This document shows, in pieces, positions 52,596 to 61,702 of a stretch of DNA of 64,000 bases. Every line of letters begins with the position of its first letter. Position 1 is the first letter of the stretch. The DNA comes from Bacteroidota bacterium. Lineage in GTDB: Bacteria > Bacteroidota > Bacteroidia > AKYH767-A > OLB10. A program made the position numbers and the translations under genes. The stretch covers positions 1,227,501 to 1,291,500 of the forward strand of contig JADJOH010000007.1 in assembly GCA_016713925.1 (NCBI GenBank). Direction: 5' to 3'. The notes below the pieces were generated by a model. The model was given only the letters and a program-made list of their open reading frames with translations, did not search any database and was not told the DNA's origin.

Positions 52596-54269
52596 ATGCC
52601 GGCTGCACTAAAATCTATCGTTTTTCCCGTTTTTTTCATTTTTATTTCTTTATCTGGTTTTGGCCAGGAGAAGTTTATCGCCCCGGTGGATACGCCTTTT
52701 CAGCTATCCGGTACGTTCGGGGAACTTCGTGCAAATCACTTTCATTCCGGACTTGATTTCAGAACCGATGGGAAAGAGGGGGCAGAAGTAAGAGCGGCGA
52801 TGGGCGGGTGGGTATCCCGAATAAAAGTAAGTGCGACCGGATTTGGAAACGTTGTTTATTTAGATCATTTACAGGGATATACAACCGTTTATGCACATTT
52901 GCATCATTTTGATCCGGTGCTTGGTGCCTATATCGATTCTGCGCAATATGCGACGGAGAATTTTGAAGTAGAACTTTTTCCGGATTCGGGACGCTTTAAC
53001 TTTAAGCAGGGTGATTTGATTGCCATCAGCGGAAACTCTGGCTCCAGTCAGGCTCCTCATCTGCACTTCGAAATACGTGATCTCCACAGTCAGGAGCCTA
53101 TAAATCCATTATGCTATATACATGCATCTTCAGACACTCTACCTCCAACTTTGGAAAAACTACTTATATATTATTTAATTTCAAATAATTACATCCTTGA
53201 TACGGTCATTAATATCATACCGGGTTTCGATAGCACTTATAGTATTCCAGCTTATCGGGACAGTATATTTCTTGGCCTGTTGACCACAGATCCGGAGCCT
53301 CCAAATAGACTGGGAATTTATTCCGGACTTCTGCGAGAGAAAGATTCCGTACTTTTTCAATTCAATTTTGATCGTTTCAATTTTAATGAAACCAGATACG
53401 CTAACGCTCACGCAGATCTGCTCAAAACAGGTTTTGGACAGAAACGAACACATCGACTATACAAACTTCCCGGCGACTCCTGTTCCATTTTTAAATATGC
53501 CGGAGATGGTGCTATTGTAATGAAAGATTCTTTGAAACAGACGATCGACATTGAAATCAGTGATTTTTCAGGGAACCTATCTAAAATAAAAGTAGATATA
53601 GTAAGAGTGAGAGATAGCAGTGCATTGGGAACTATCTGCCCGGATGAAATAATTCCTTTCGACAAGAAATGGGAAAAATGGTTCGATAATGGGTTGAGCG
53701 TGTATCTTCCGGTAAAATCGCTCTATCAAAACGTTTGCCGGAATCAGCTTCCCAAAATCTCCTCCGACTCTTTCATTTCGGATATCTTTCCTGTCTTGCA
53801 GGAAATGGAAGTCTCTCTGCATAAACCGGGAACAATCCGGATTCCGCTAAAATCAGAACAACACTATCAATACGAAAAAGCAGTGTTGATTCGCATGGAT
53901 AAAAATTACCAGCGGCTAGAGGTTTCGATACCTGATTCAATAAATCAAAGCTTTATCAGGGGTGTTTTCAGAAATGGCGGATACTTCGCTGTAGTAGCAG
54001 ACACTTTACCACCGGATATTGACAAATTCTTTTTTGAAACGGATACCATTGATGGTAAAGAATATGCTGCCTGCACCATTCGTGATGATCTATCCGGTAT
54101 AAATGGAATCAGCGTTGAAGTCAACGGGAAATGGAGGCTGACCTCTTATGACAGCAAATCAAATAAAATACGATGGCTTCGAAACAGGAAGGAAACCGGC
54201 CCTCACACGATTTCAATTCAACTATCTGATTTTTGCAACAACAAATCTCAATGGAATTTTGCAGAATAG
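52596..54269 (+). CDS. M23 family metallopeptidase (murein endopeptidase), exported
   Basis: From ATG 52596 the protein has 557 residues and a clean signal peptide (MPAALKSIVFPVFFIFISLSGFGQ). The LytM/M23 domain (about 35-175) has FGELRANHFHSGLDFRTDG as first zinc site, YTTVYAHLHHF and SGSSQAPHLHFEIRD with the HxH pair. These residues bind zinc and cut peptide bridges in peptidoglycan. The remaining 380 residues are beta-rich and of unknown type. The longer start at 52572 would put eight residues before the signal peptide and read through the promoter box. Confidence 0.88.
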   Translation: MPAALKSIVFPVFFIFISLSGFGQEKFIAPVDTPFQLSGTFGELRANHFHSGLDFRTDGKEGAEVRAAMGGWVSRIKVSATGFGNVVYLDHLQGYTTVYAHLHHFDPVLGAYIDSAQYATENFEVELFPDSGRFNFKQGDLIAISGNSGSSQAPHLHFEIRDLHSQEPINPLCYIHASSDTLPPTLEKLLIYYLISNNYILDTVINIIPGFDSTYSIPAYRDSIFLGLLTTDPEPPNRLGIYSGLLREKDSVLFQFNFDRFNFNETRYANAHADLLKTGFGQKRTHRLYKLPGDSCSIFKYAGDGAIVMKDSLKQTIDIEISDFSGNLSKIKVDIVRVRDSSALGTICPDEIIPFDKKWEKWFDNGLSVYLPVKSLYQNVCRNQLPKISSDSFISDIFPVLQEMEVSLHKPGTIRIPLKSEQHYQYEKAVLIRMDKNYQRLEVSIPDSINQSFIRGVFRNGGYFAVVADTLPPDIDKFFFETDTIDGKEYAACTIRDDLSGINGISVEVNGKWRLTSYDSKSNKIRWLRNRKETGPHTISIQLSDFCNNKSQWNFAE

Positions 54270-54371
54270 CCGCATCCTGATTTAGATCATTTTCTGAGCG
54301 AATTTCCATCATTCATTTTATGACTACTTGCGGATACCTTTACAATTGTAACATTAATAAAACCAATCATC

Positions 54372-54818
54372 ATGACAACATTATTTAAAACCAATTCCGG
54401 TAAAATTAAACCGGCAAGTATTTCAGGCATGTTCGATCCTTTCTTCAAAAAAGAAATGGGAGACTGGTTTGGGAAAGAATTTGTTGATACCATTCCGGGA
54501 GTAAACATTACTGAAACGAACAGTGCTTATCATGTAGAGCTAGCTGCTCCGGGCTTGAAAAAGGATGATTTTACAATAAAAGTGGATGGAGACATCATTA
54601 CCATATCAAGCGAAAAAGAAACGGAAACCAAGAAAGAAGATAAAGAATATTCCCGAAGAGAATACAATTACTCTTCTTTCAGCAGGTCATTTAATTTACC
54701 TGAACATGTAAATCAGGATAAAATTATGGCTACTTATGTAGACGGTGTATTGAAAGTTGACCTTCCAAAGAAAGAAGTAACTGAAAATTCTGCTACTAAG
54801 AAAATAAAAGTCTCATAA
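54372..54818 (+). CDS. Small heat shock protein, Hsp20/alpha-crystallin family
   Basis: The 148-residue protein has an N-terminal arm (MTTLFKTNSGKIKPASISGMF) and the alpha-crystallin domain: PGVNITETNSAYHVELAAPGLKKDDFTIKVDGDIITISSEK, then RREYNYSSFSRSFNLPEHVNQDKIMATYVDGVLKVDLPKKE. The short tail ends KIKVS. Such proteins bind unfolding proteins as oligomers and hold them for refolding. It is monocistronic with a clear terminator, 130 bases after the M23 gene. Confidence 0.94.
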   Translation: MTTLFKTNSGKIKPASISGMFDPFFKKEMGDWFGKEFVDTIPGVNITETNSAYHVELAAPGLKKDDFTIKVDGDIITISSEKETETKKEDKEYSRREYNYSSFSRSFNLPEHVNQDKIMATYVDGVLKVDLPKKEVTENSATKKIKVS

Positions 54819-54830
54819 TCCATTAGCTAA

Positions 54831-54872
54831 ACGAAGGCTGTTTCCATTTTTTGAGACAGCCTTCGTTTTTTT
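54831..54872 (+). terminator. Rho-independent terminator of the hsp20 gene
   Basis: ACGAAGGCTGT at 54831-54841 pairs perfectly with ACAGCCTTCGT at 54856-54866 over a 14-base loop, followed by seven T. Confidence 0.88.
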
Positions 54873-54922
54873 CAGTAGTTGAAATTCTTTAATTACTTTC
54901 GTTCCGTTCTAAAGCTGTATCA

Positions 54923-55342
54923 ATGATAGAAAATTTAATAGACCCTCTCGTATTTCTGTCCTTCTTTATCAGAGTGGTTACGGGAATTTTGTTTTTTTTT
55001 CAGGGTTATGACAAAGTATTCAATATTGGTATACAAGGTGTCATTAATACGGTAGGGCCCAGCTACAGGGCTAAAGGTTTTCCGGCTTTTAGTGTGAAAT
55101 TAGTTTCCTATCTTACTTCATGGCTAGAATTAGTTGGAGGATTACTATTAATTGTTGGCTTCCTGACTTATCCTGCCATTTATCTTTTAGGGATAGATAT
55201 AATTATTGTCATCTTTGGGATGAGTATACTGGAACCGGTATGGGATATGAAACTTGTATTTCCCCGTTTAGTTTTATTGTCCGTACTATTGCTTCTTCCG
55301 GAAGGCGCAGACTTACTTTCACTTGATCATTTGTTATTTTGA
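54923..55342 (+). CDS. DoxX family membrane protein
   Basis: The 139-residue protein has four membrane segments (about 8-28, 57-80, 85-105 and 112-130). Its start DPLVFLSFFIRVVTGILFFFQGYDKVFN, with a Gly-Tyr-Asp-Lys near residue 28-31, is typical of DoxX proteins, together with ELVGGLLLIVGFLTYPA. DoxX-like proteins are linked to redox stress or membrane processes in other bacteria. Nothing here tells the partner. The spacing to hsp20 and the CDF gene (over 100 bases each) suggests separate transcription. Confidence 0.85.
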   Translation: MIENLIDPLVFLSFFIRVVTGILFFFQGYDKVFNIGIQGVINTVGPSYRAKGFPAFSVKLVSYLTSWLELVGGLLLIVGFLTYPAIYLLGIDIIIVIFGMSILEPVWDMKLVFPRLVLLSVLLLLPEGADLLSLDHLLF

Positions 55343-55474
55343 AACAGTTATGAAAATCAATAATTCACCATTTTCCGGTATTGAATTCATGATAATAACC
55401 GGTGGGATTTTCAAGCAGGTATGTAAAGTGGGTTCCTCTTCATTTCTGACTTTTTCTAATTCACATGGAATGTT

Positions 55475-56485
55475 ATGAGGAAGAACAACCAGATTGATAT
55501 ACGTTCAAAATTATCGGCGGTGAAATGGGTACTTTTTTTCTCAGTCCTTATCATGTTTGTCAAATTTTTGGCATGGTACAGTTCAGGTTCTCAAGCTATC
55601 CTTAGCGATGCCTTAGAATCATTAATAAATATTGCCACCAGCATTTTCACCTTATACAGTTTAATCTATGCTTCCAAATTAAAGGATCAGGATCATCCCT
55701 ACGGACATGGAAAAGTGGAATACCTAACAGTGGGATTTGAAGGAGCCTTAATCTTTGGAACGGGAATCTTTATTATTTATCAATCCATTCTGGATCTGAT
55801 TCAACCGGCTCCATTGAAAGATGTAGATTTAGGTTTGATATTAACGGCCGTCTCGGCGATTGCAATGTGGTATACCGGTGCTTTTCTGCGCAGGAAAGGC
55901 GACGAATTCCAATCGCTTTCTCTTAAAGCGGATGGTCAGCATTTCAGAACGGATGCCTTAACCAGCATTGGTTTGCTGGCAGGACTTTTACTCTTTAAAT
56001 TGACAGGATGGATTTGGGTAGATCCTTTACTTGCCATTTTATTGGCATTGCATATAATGTTCAGTGGATTTCAATTGATAAAAGAATCGATTGACCGACT
56101 TCTCGATAAAGCCGATATTACCACTATTGAAAAACTATCTCATTCGTTGCAATTGTACAGAAATGATGCATGGATTGATGTTCACAACCTGCGATTACAA
56201 AAATTCGGACATTATTTGCATGTGGACTGTCATTTGACTTTACCTTTTTATTATACATTGGATGAAGTTCATCGTCATATTAAAATCCTGGAAAGTGATC
56301 TCAACCGCGACTTCAACAATCATGTAGAACTCTTTGTACATACCGACCCCTGCCAGCAAATACCCTGTAATATTTGCTCGGTGCATGACTGTAGTTACCG
56401 AAAAGCTGAATTCGTAAAAAAATTGACTGGAACACCCATAACCTCATGCAAAATAAAAAGCATAAATTGCATTCTTAAATTCTAA
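55475..56485 (+). CDS. Cation diffusion facilitator family transporter
   Basis: CDF proteins export Zn2+, Fe2+, Mn2+ or similar ions using protons. The 336 residues show six membrane helices in the first 200 with AILSDALESLINIATSIFTL (the metal site Asp) and DGQHFRTDALTSIGLLAG (HxxxD on helix 5). A cytoplasmic domain follows (about 210-290). The C-terminal 40 residues are unusual: CQQIPCNICSVHDCSYRKAEFVKKLTGTPITSC, with six cysteines, which may bind metal or sense it. Which cation is moved cannot be told. It precedes a universal stress gene by about 20 bases, possibly in one unit. Confidence 0.9.
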   Translation: MRKNNQIDIRSKLSAVKWVLFFSVLIMFVKFLAWYSSGSQAILSDALESLINIATSIFTLYSLIYASKLKDQDHPYGHGKVEYLTVGFEGALIFGTGIFIIYQSILDLIQPAPLKDVDLGLILTAVSAIAMWYTGAFLRRKGDEFQSLSLKADGQHFRTDALTSIGLLAGLLLFKLTGWIWVDPLLAILLALHIMFSGFQLIKESIDRLLDKADITTIEKLSHSLQLYRNDAWIDVHNLRLQKFGHYLHVDCHLTLPFYYTLDEVHRHIKILESDLNRDFNNHVELFVHTDPCQQIPCNICSVHDCSYRKAEFVKKLTGTPITSCKIKSINCILKF

Positions 56486-56506
56486 TCATCCATAAAACCA
56501 ATCACC

Positions 56507-57339
56507 ATGAAAACTATCTTATGTCCTACTGATTTCTCGAAAAGTTCAGAGAATGCAGTAAAATATGCTGTAGAAATAGCCCGCACCTTTAAAAGTAAGA
56601 TCATTTTAATGCATGCCTACGAAACTCCTGTGATCTATACGGATGTAACCGTTTCGAGTGTGCAACTTGATTTTGAATTATTACGTGAATCCGCATTTAA
56701 GCAACTCAAAAAATTTTATACCAAAATGCTGGAGCATGTCAAGGATGTGCAGTTTGAACTTATTCTGCAACAAGGCTTGCCCTCTTCAAGAACAGTGGAA
56801 ATTGCTACAGAAAAAAAGGTGGATATGATCGTGATGGCCACAACAGCATCTACGCAGGTTCAACGGTTTCTGATTGGAAGTAACGCCTCGAGAGTGATAC
56901 GTGAAGCCCCTTGTAAAGTGATGCTCATTCCGCAAAAGGCAAAATTCAATGGCTTCAAGAAAATCGTTTTCAGTACCGACCTCAGTGATGAAAACCTCAT
57001 CGCTTCTAATCAGGTTGTCAGTTTTGGTCAGATGTTCAAATCTGAAATTATCTTTTAAATGTCGATAATAAGAATCTCATTCATGATGAAACCGACCTTA
57101 CCCGGGTCACACACCGGATTAAACAGTTTGTTCAATATCCTAAAATGCGGGGATATGTATGCACAGACCTGAATATTGCCGACGGCATCAGTTTCTTCCT
57201 TAAAAATGAAAAAGCGGATTGTTTGGCCCTGGCAACGCATCACCGAAAATTTTTATCTGCACTTGCCAATCCAAGCATAACCAAGAGGGTATCTTATAAA
57301 ACTGATATTCCTATGTTGATCATTCATCTGGCGGATTGA
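56507..57339 (+). pseudogene. Universal stress protein (two UspA domains), one-base frameshift
   Basis: UspA proteins respond to stress and often bind ATP. The first frame has MKTILCPTDFSKSSENAVKYAVEIARTF, VDMIVMATTASTQVQRFLIGSNASRVIREAPCKVMLIP and enters a second domain at FKKIVFSTDLSDENLIASNQVVSFGQMFKSEIIF. A missing T in the run 57053-57056 brings a stop at 57058. One more T gives IIFLNVDNKNLIHDETDLTRVTHRI, and the second frame runs on to 57339. The repaired length is 277 residues. The second domain ends DIPMLIIHL, as in tandem UspA proteins of this phylum. Confidence 0.86.
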
Positions 57340-57625
57340 GGGCCAATTGATGAATTATTGAATTATTGAATTGATGAGTTGATGAATGTTTTATTGAGAT
57401 TAAATTTCAATTCCTGATTCATTTGAAGGAATTTGCCAATAAAATTCTTCTGAATTCAGAGTGGGTAGTGGTATTCACTAAAACTGCTATCCTTTCTTTC
57501 TACTGCAGTGGTTCGACGGATTAAAAATTAATCTAACTATTGAACGATTATTTACATGTAAATTACGGGGATTTATAAACTGAAATCCATTGAAAAGCTA
57601 AGTAGAAAAAGATCAAAAAATTCAA
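57340..57625. other. Intergenic region between convergent genes
   Basis: About 286 bases starting with short direct repeats GAATTATTGAATTGATGA near 57352-57385. No gene, promoter or clear terminator was found. Confidence 0.4.
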
Positions 57626-58282
57626 TTAGAGGAGAATCTTTCCGTCTGACATTACCAGTCGGCGATCAGCCATTTCTGCCAACTCTTCATTATGCGTTAC
57701 AATAACGATCGTTTTGCTCAATTTTGTTCTGATCTCTAAAAAAAGTTCATGCAATGATCTTGCATTGACAGAATCGAGGTTTCCGGAGGGTTCATCTGCC
57801 AGAATCAACTCCGGATCATTGATCAAAGCACGGGCAATGGCTACGCGTTGCTGCTCGCCACCACTGAGCTGCGAAGGCTTATGTTCTTCTCTGTCCCGCA
57901 GATTCAGTAAAGATAAAAGTTCCCTTGCCTTCGACGAGGCATCGGCCAGGGATTGACCTGCGATAAATGCGGGCATACAAACATTTTCTAAAGCTGTAAA
58001 CTCCGGAAGTAATTGATGGAATTGAAATATAAAACCGATATGCCGGTTCCTGAATTTCGCGAGGTGATCTCCACGTAACTGATGAATGGACTGGTCTCCA
58101 ATTGAAATCTGACCTTTATCGGGATAATCAAGAGTGCCCATCATATGCAGCAGGGTACTCTTACCGGCACCGGAGGCACCCACTATTGAAACTATTTCTC
58201 CCCGACTGATCTCAAGATCAATCCCCTTCAAAACCTTAAGCTTCCCGTATGATTTTTCAAGCCCCTGAACCTTTACAAGCAT
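57626..58282 (-). CDS. ABC transporter ATP-binding protein, LolD/MacB type
   Basis: The 218-residue protein has Walker A SIVGASGAGKSTLLHMMGTLD, the Q-loop IGFIFQFHQLLPEFTALENVCMPAF, the signature LSGGEQQRVAIARAL, Walker B LILADEPSGNLD and the H-loop VIVTHNEELAE. The length and the LLPEFTALENV segment match LolD, which with LolC/E moves lipoproteins from the inner membrane. The permease is not adjacent, as is common in this phylum. MacB-like or FtsE-like functions are possible alternatives. The promoter box is 4 bases from its ATG. Confidence 0.85.
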   Translation of the reverse strand: MLVKVQGLEKSYGKLKVLKGIDLEISRGEIVSIVGASGAGKSTLLHMMGTLDYPDKGQISIGDQSIHQLRGDHLAKFRNRHIGFIFQFHQLLPEFTALENVCMPAFIAGQSLADASSKARELLSLLNLRDREEHKPSQLSGGEQQRVAIARALINDPELILADEPSGNLDSVNARSLHELFLEIRTKLSKTIVIVTHNEELAEMADRRLVMSDGKILL

Positions 58283-58286
58283 GCAA

Positions 58287-58294
58287 CAAAGATA
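58287..58294 (-). promoter_or_regulatory. TAnnTTTG -7 box of the LolD-like gene
   Basis: The minus strand reads TATCTTTG, then 4 bases, then the ATG at 58282. It predicts a nearly leaderless mRNA. Confidence 0.5.
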
Positions 58295-58491
58295 AACACA
58301 TCATGCCAGTAAGTTCATTTATACACCATTTTATGAAAAATGCCAATTCTTTCCAGTGCAAAAAAGTACTTCACACATTACTCATACCACTGATACTCAC
58401 CTCAAAATCAACTTTTCAGTCGTAAACAATCGATTAGTTATAAAATCCTTCACATTTTGAAATCGATAGGGTTCATTGACCATCTTTCCCT

Positions 58492-58499
58492 TAATTTTG
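58492..58499 (+). promoter_or_regulatory. TAnnTTTG -7 box of the VWA membrane protein gene
   Basis: TAATTTTG ends 6 bases before GTG 58506. A TTG start at 58476, which gives the longest frame, lies upstream of the box and is unlikely if the promoter is real. Confidence 0.45.
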
Positions 58500-58505
58500 C
58501 ACCGC

Positions 58506-60596
58506 GTGGGAATATCCTTAATCATATCGTACCCCTGGTGGTACATTACTTTCTGTTTGCTGGCCGGTGCTCTTTATGCCTGGCTGATGTATCGAAAATC
58601 ACCTCTATTGAGTGAGATGTCGGTATGGACCGCCCGAATTATGGTGCTCTCCCGGTTTCTGCTGGTCAGCCTTCTCAGCTTCTTATTGCTGGGACCGATG
58701 ATCAGGTCACTGAGCCGCGATATTGAAAAGCCAATAGTTATCGTTGCTTTAGATGAATCCAGGTCAATACTGAATAGCAAGGATTCGATTCGCATTAAGG
58801 GTGAGATTCAAAATGATATGAATAATTTGCGGGATAAGCTTTCTGCAGATTATGATGTTCGCTTTTTTTCATTTGGGGATAAGGTTGAAGCTTCACCCAG
58901 GTATAATTTCAGTGAAGCATCCACCAATTTCAGTCGGCTCTTTAAACATCTGGATGTTCAATTTGATAATAGAAATGTGGGAGCCATTATTTTAGCAACA
59001 GATGGTCTTTATAACGATGGCTCAAGTCCACTGAATGGTCCAAGCCGATTAAAAGTCCCGATTTATAGCATTGCCATTGGAGATACGACTATCAGGAAAG
59101 ATATTTTTATCTCAGCGGTAAACCATAACCGTGAAGCCTTTCTGGGCAATTCATTTCCCCTGGAAATTATTGTAGATGCAAAAGAAGCAGCAGGAAGTAA
59201 AACGACTTTAACGGTGGAAGAGGATAGTACAGTCATCTTTACACGGTCTCTGGACATTACCGGTAAAAATTACCATACGATCGTGAACCTGTTTCCGGAA
59301 GCAAAATCAAAAGGCATTCATCATTATAAAATTAAATTATCGGGAGTAGAGGGGGAGTTGACAGAGGTAAACAATAGCCGGGATATTTTCATCGAAGTCA
59401 TCGCCGAAAAACAAAAGGTGTTACTTCTTTATGCTGCACCTCATCCTGATATTTCTGCCATCCGGCAATCTCTTGAAAGTAGTCCGAATTATGAAATTAA
59501 AGCTGAAAGCGCAGTTGCATTTACAGGAGGGATCACGGAATACAATCTGATTATTTTGCATAATATTCCGGGAAATGTGTTTGATGGCCAACAGCTGATT
59601 GAGAAAATTAACACTGCGGGTATCTCCTGTTGGTATATCCTTGGTGCATCAACTGCCATCGATGCTTTCAACGCTACGGGGTCGGGAGTAAAGGTGACGC
59701 AGTCCAATCAACAATTAAACGATGTTCAGGCTCGACTTGCCGACAATTTCAGTTTGTTTGTTGTTAGCGAAGAATTAAAATCAGCCATCGGCACATGGCC
59801 ACCACTGAAAGTCCCCTTTGGTGTTTATCAGGCTCAAAGTAATATTTATACCCTGCTCGAGCAAAAAATCGGGACAGTGAATTCAGGGCAGCCATTGCTA
59901 TTCTTTAGTGATGTCAATGGTCAAAAGAGAGCAGTGTTGGCAGGTGAAGGTATCTGGAGATGGAAGTTAAATGACTTTAATGAGAACGAAAGCCATGATT
60001 TAAGTCGTGAATTGATTCTTAAAATCGTTCAATATTTAGCAGTAAAGGAAAACAGAAGTCCTTTCAGAGTGTTCTCGAAAAGCAACTATAAGGAAAACGA
60101 ACCTTTACTCTTTGACGCCAGACTCTACAATCAATCTGATCAACTGACATCTGTTCCTGAAGTCAATTTCAGAATTATCAATAAGGCAGGAAAGGAATTT
60201 CCATTTACGATGTCGAGATCAGAAAATACGTATACATTGAATGCCGGTGTTTTTCCAATCGGAAATTATAAGTTTAGAGCAGAGGTGAAGCTGGATGATC
60301 GCATTTTATCACAACAAGGGGAATTTAGTGTAAGTGCCTTGCAGATTGAAACCGCAATTACCATTGCCGACCATCAGTTGCTGAATGCTATTGCAGCGGA
60401 AACAGGAGCTGCGGTATTTTACCCCGGCAAAACGGATGATCTGGTTGCTGCCATTAAAAAGAATGAAAACTTGAAGAGCATCTCCTTTATGCATAAGCGT
60501 CTTGAAGAATTACTCAATCTCCCCATTATTTTCGCATTGATTGTCCTCTTGCTCTCTCTGGAATGGTTCATTCGCAAACGCGCAGGCTCCTATTAA
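58506..60596 (+). CDS. Membrane protein with a VWA-like domain
   Basis: From GTG 58506 the protein has about 696 residues. Two membrane helices lie near residues 10-25 and 45-65. A VWA-like domain follows, with the MIDAS-type motif VIVALDESRSI (DxSxS) and IILATDGLYNDG. A beta-rich middle part is followed by a C-terminal membrane helix, LPIIFALIVLLLSLEWFIRK, ending in a short basic tail. The layout is that of Bacteroidota BatA/BatB-like or 'VWA domain-containing' membrane proteins, but no further bat genes or MoxR ATPase are seen. The function is unknown. Confidence 0.75.
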   Translation: MGISLIISYPWWYITFCLLAGALYAWLMYRKSPLLSEMSVWTARIMVLSRFLLVSLLSFLLLGPMIRSLSRDIEKPIVIVALDESRSILNSKDSIRIKGEIQNDMNNLRDKLSADYDVRFFSFGDKVEASPRYNFSEASTNFSRLFKHLDVQFDNRNVGAIILATDGLYNDGSSPLNGPSRLKVPIYSIAIGDTTIRKDIFISAVNHNREAFLGNSFPLEIIVDAKEAAGSKTTLTVEEDSTVIFTRSLDITGKNYHTIVNLFPEAKSKGIHHYKIKLSGVEGELTEVNNSRDIFIEVIAEKQKVLLLYAAPHPDISAIRQSLESSPNYEIKAESAVAFTGGITEYNLIILHNIPGNVFDGQQLIEKINTAGISCWYILGASTAIDAFNATGSGVKVTQSNQQLNDVQARLADNFSLFVVSEELKSAIGTWPPLKVPFGVYQAQSNIYTLLEQKIGTVNSGQPLLFFSDVNGQKRAVLAGEGIWRWKLNDFNENESHDLSRELILKIVQYLAVKENRSPFRVFSKSNYKENEPLLFDARLYNQSDQLTSVPEVNFRIINKAGKEFPFTMSRSENTYTLNAGVFPIGNYKFRAEVKLDDRILSQQGEFSVSALQIETAITIADHQLLNAIAAETGAAVFYPGKTDDLVAAIKKNENLKSISFMHKRLEELLNLPIIFALIVLLLSLEWFIRKRAGSY

Positions 60597-60729
60597 AATC
60601 CGCGTAAATCTGAAAAACCGCAGGTCCCCATTAAAATCCGCGTTCATCTGAAAATCCGCATCATCCGCGTTCCTGTAAATATTTTGCAACATTAAATTCC
60701 AATCCATTCGAGTCTTCTCTATTCTTATT

Positions 60730-61452
60730 TTATTCGGAATAAGCATCCTCCGGTAATTTTTCATCACCCAAAAAATGAGGACCACTGTTGAGCACATATA
60801 AGTCAAAGATCATGGCTACACGTGCAAGATACTCTCTTGACTTTACGCGCAGAGAAAACAGGGGAGTGGGTTCTGCCGCATTAAAAGCTATTGCATCAAT
60901 TCCAAAATGACGCGCGATATATACAGCTCTCCGATTATGAAACTCCTGAGAAATGATGGTGAATTTCTTCAGTTTAAAAACCCGTTTCCCGCGTACCACA
61001 CTGTCCAATGTTCTGAATCCTGCAAAATCCATGAAGATGACAGAGTCGGGGATCCCCATTCTTAATAAATCCTTTCGCATCTCGCGCGGCTCATTATAGG
61101 AGTAAAATCGATTATCTCCACTCAGGATGAGATAATGTATTTTTCCGGAAAAGAATAAAGCCTTTGCAGCTTGAATTCTAAAAACAAAATAGGGGTTAGG
61201 CTTACCATTTGTTAAATATCTGCTCGTACCCAATACAATTCCTACCTGATGTTCGGGAATCTCCTGCAATTTATCGAACACGAACTGCTCTGTATTCTTT
61301 TCAACGATTTCATTGCTGATGTAGATGAGCCCAACCGACACCAGTAACAAAATTGCAATGGCGACTCCAATGCGAAACTTATGGCGTTGGCATAGACTTT
61401 TGAAATTCAACATCTGTACAATAAAATAGGGACGAAACTTTATCACGTCCAC
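60730..61452 (-). CDS. SanA/YdcF family protein (ElyC/SanA/YdcF, DUF218)
   Basis: This 240-residue protein has one N-terminal membrane helix (about 28-48) and a DUF218 domain facing the periplasm: GIVLGTSRYLTNGKPNPYFVFRIQAAKALFFSGKIHYLILSGDN, then YNEPREMRKDLLRMGIPDSVIFMDFAGFRTLDSVVRG and FTIISQEFHNRRAVYIARHFG. These fit SanA-like proteins, which in E. coli affect vancomycin resistance and envelope permeability. The enzymatic reaction is unknown. ATG 61452 is the longest start; ATG 61413 (MLNFKSL) is plausible. The gene is convergent with the VWA gene, with a short GC-rich repeat-like spacer of ATCCGCGT units at 60597-60680. Confidence 0.86.
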   Translation of the reverse strand: MDVIKFRPYFIVQMLNFKSLCQRHKFRIGVAIAILLLVSVGLIYISNEIVEKNTEQFVFDKLQEIPEHQVGIVLGTSRYLTNGKPNPYFVFRIQAAKALFFSGKIHYLILSGDNRFYSYNEPREMRKDLLRMGIPDSVIFMDFAGFRTLDSVVRGKRVFKLKKFTIISQEFHNRRAVYIARHFGIDAIAFNAAEPTPLFSLRVKSREYLARVAMIFDLYVLNSGPHFLGDEKLPEDAYSE

Positions 61453-61702
61453 AAAATAAGAACAATTGAAATCGAAATAAAATGTTTCATGGAAATGTTG
61501 TTGGCGTCACTGATGTAAGTTTCAGGAGAATTTGTTCACTGTTTCAGAATATAGCATTTAGTTATAACACTCGTAAACAGCGTCTTCTAAAGAAATTCAA
61601 ACGAAATATTGCACAATTTTAACTGCAACGAAGTGTCATAAAACTACGATTTCTGCAACCTTCCTTTTTTGCATTTCGTTAAATTGAAAAAAACCAAGGA
61701 AA

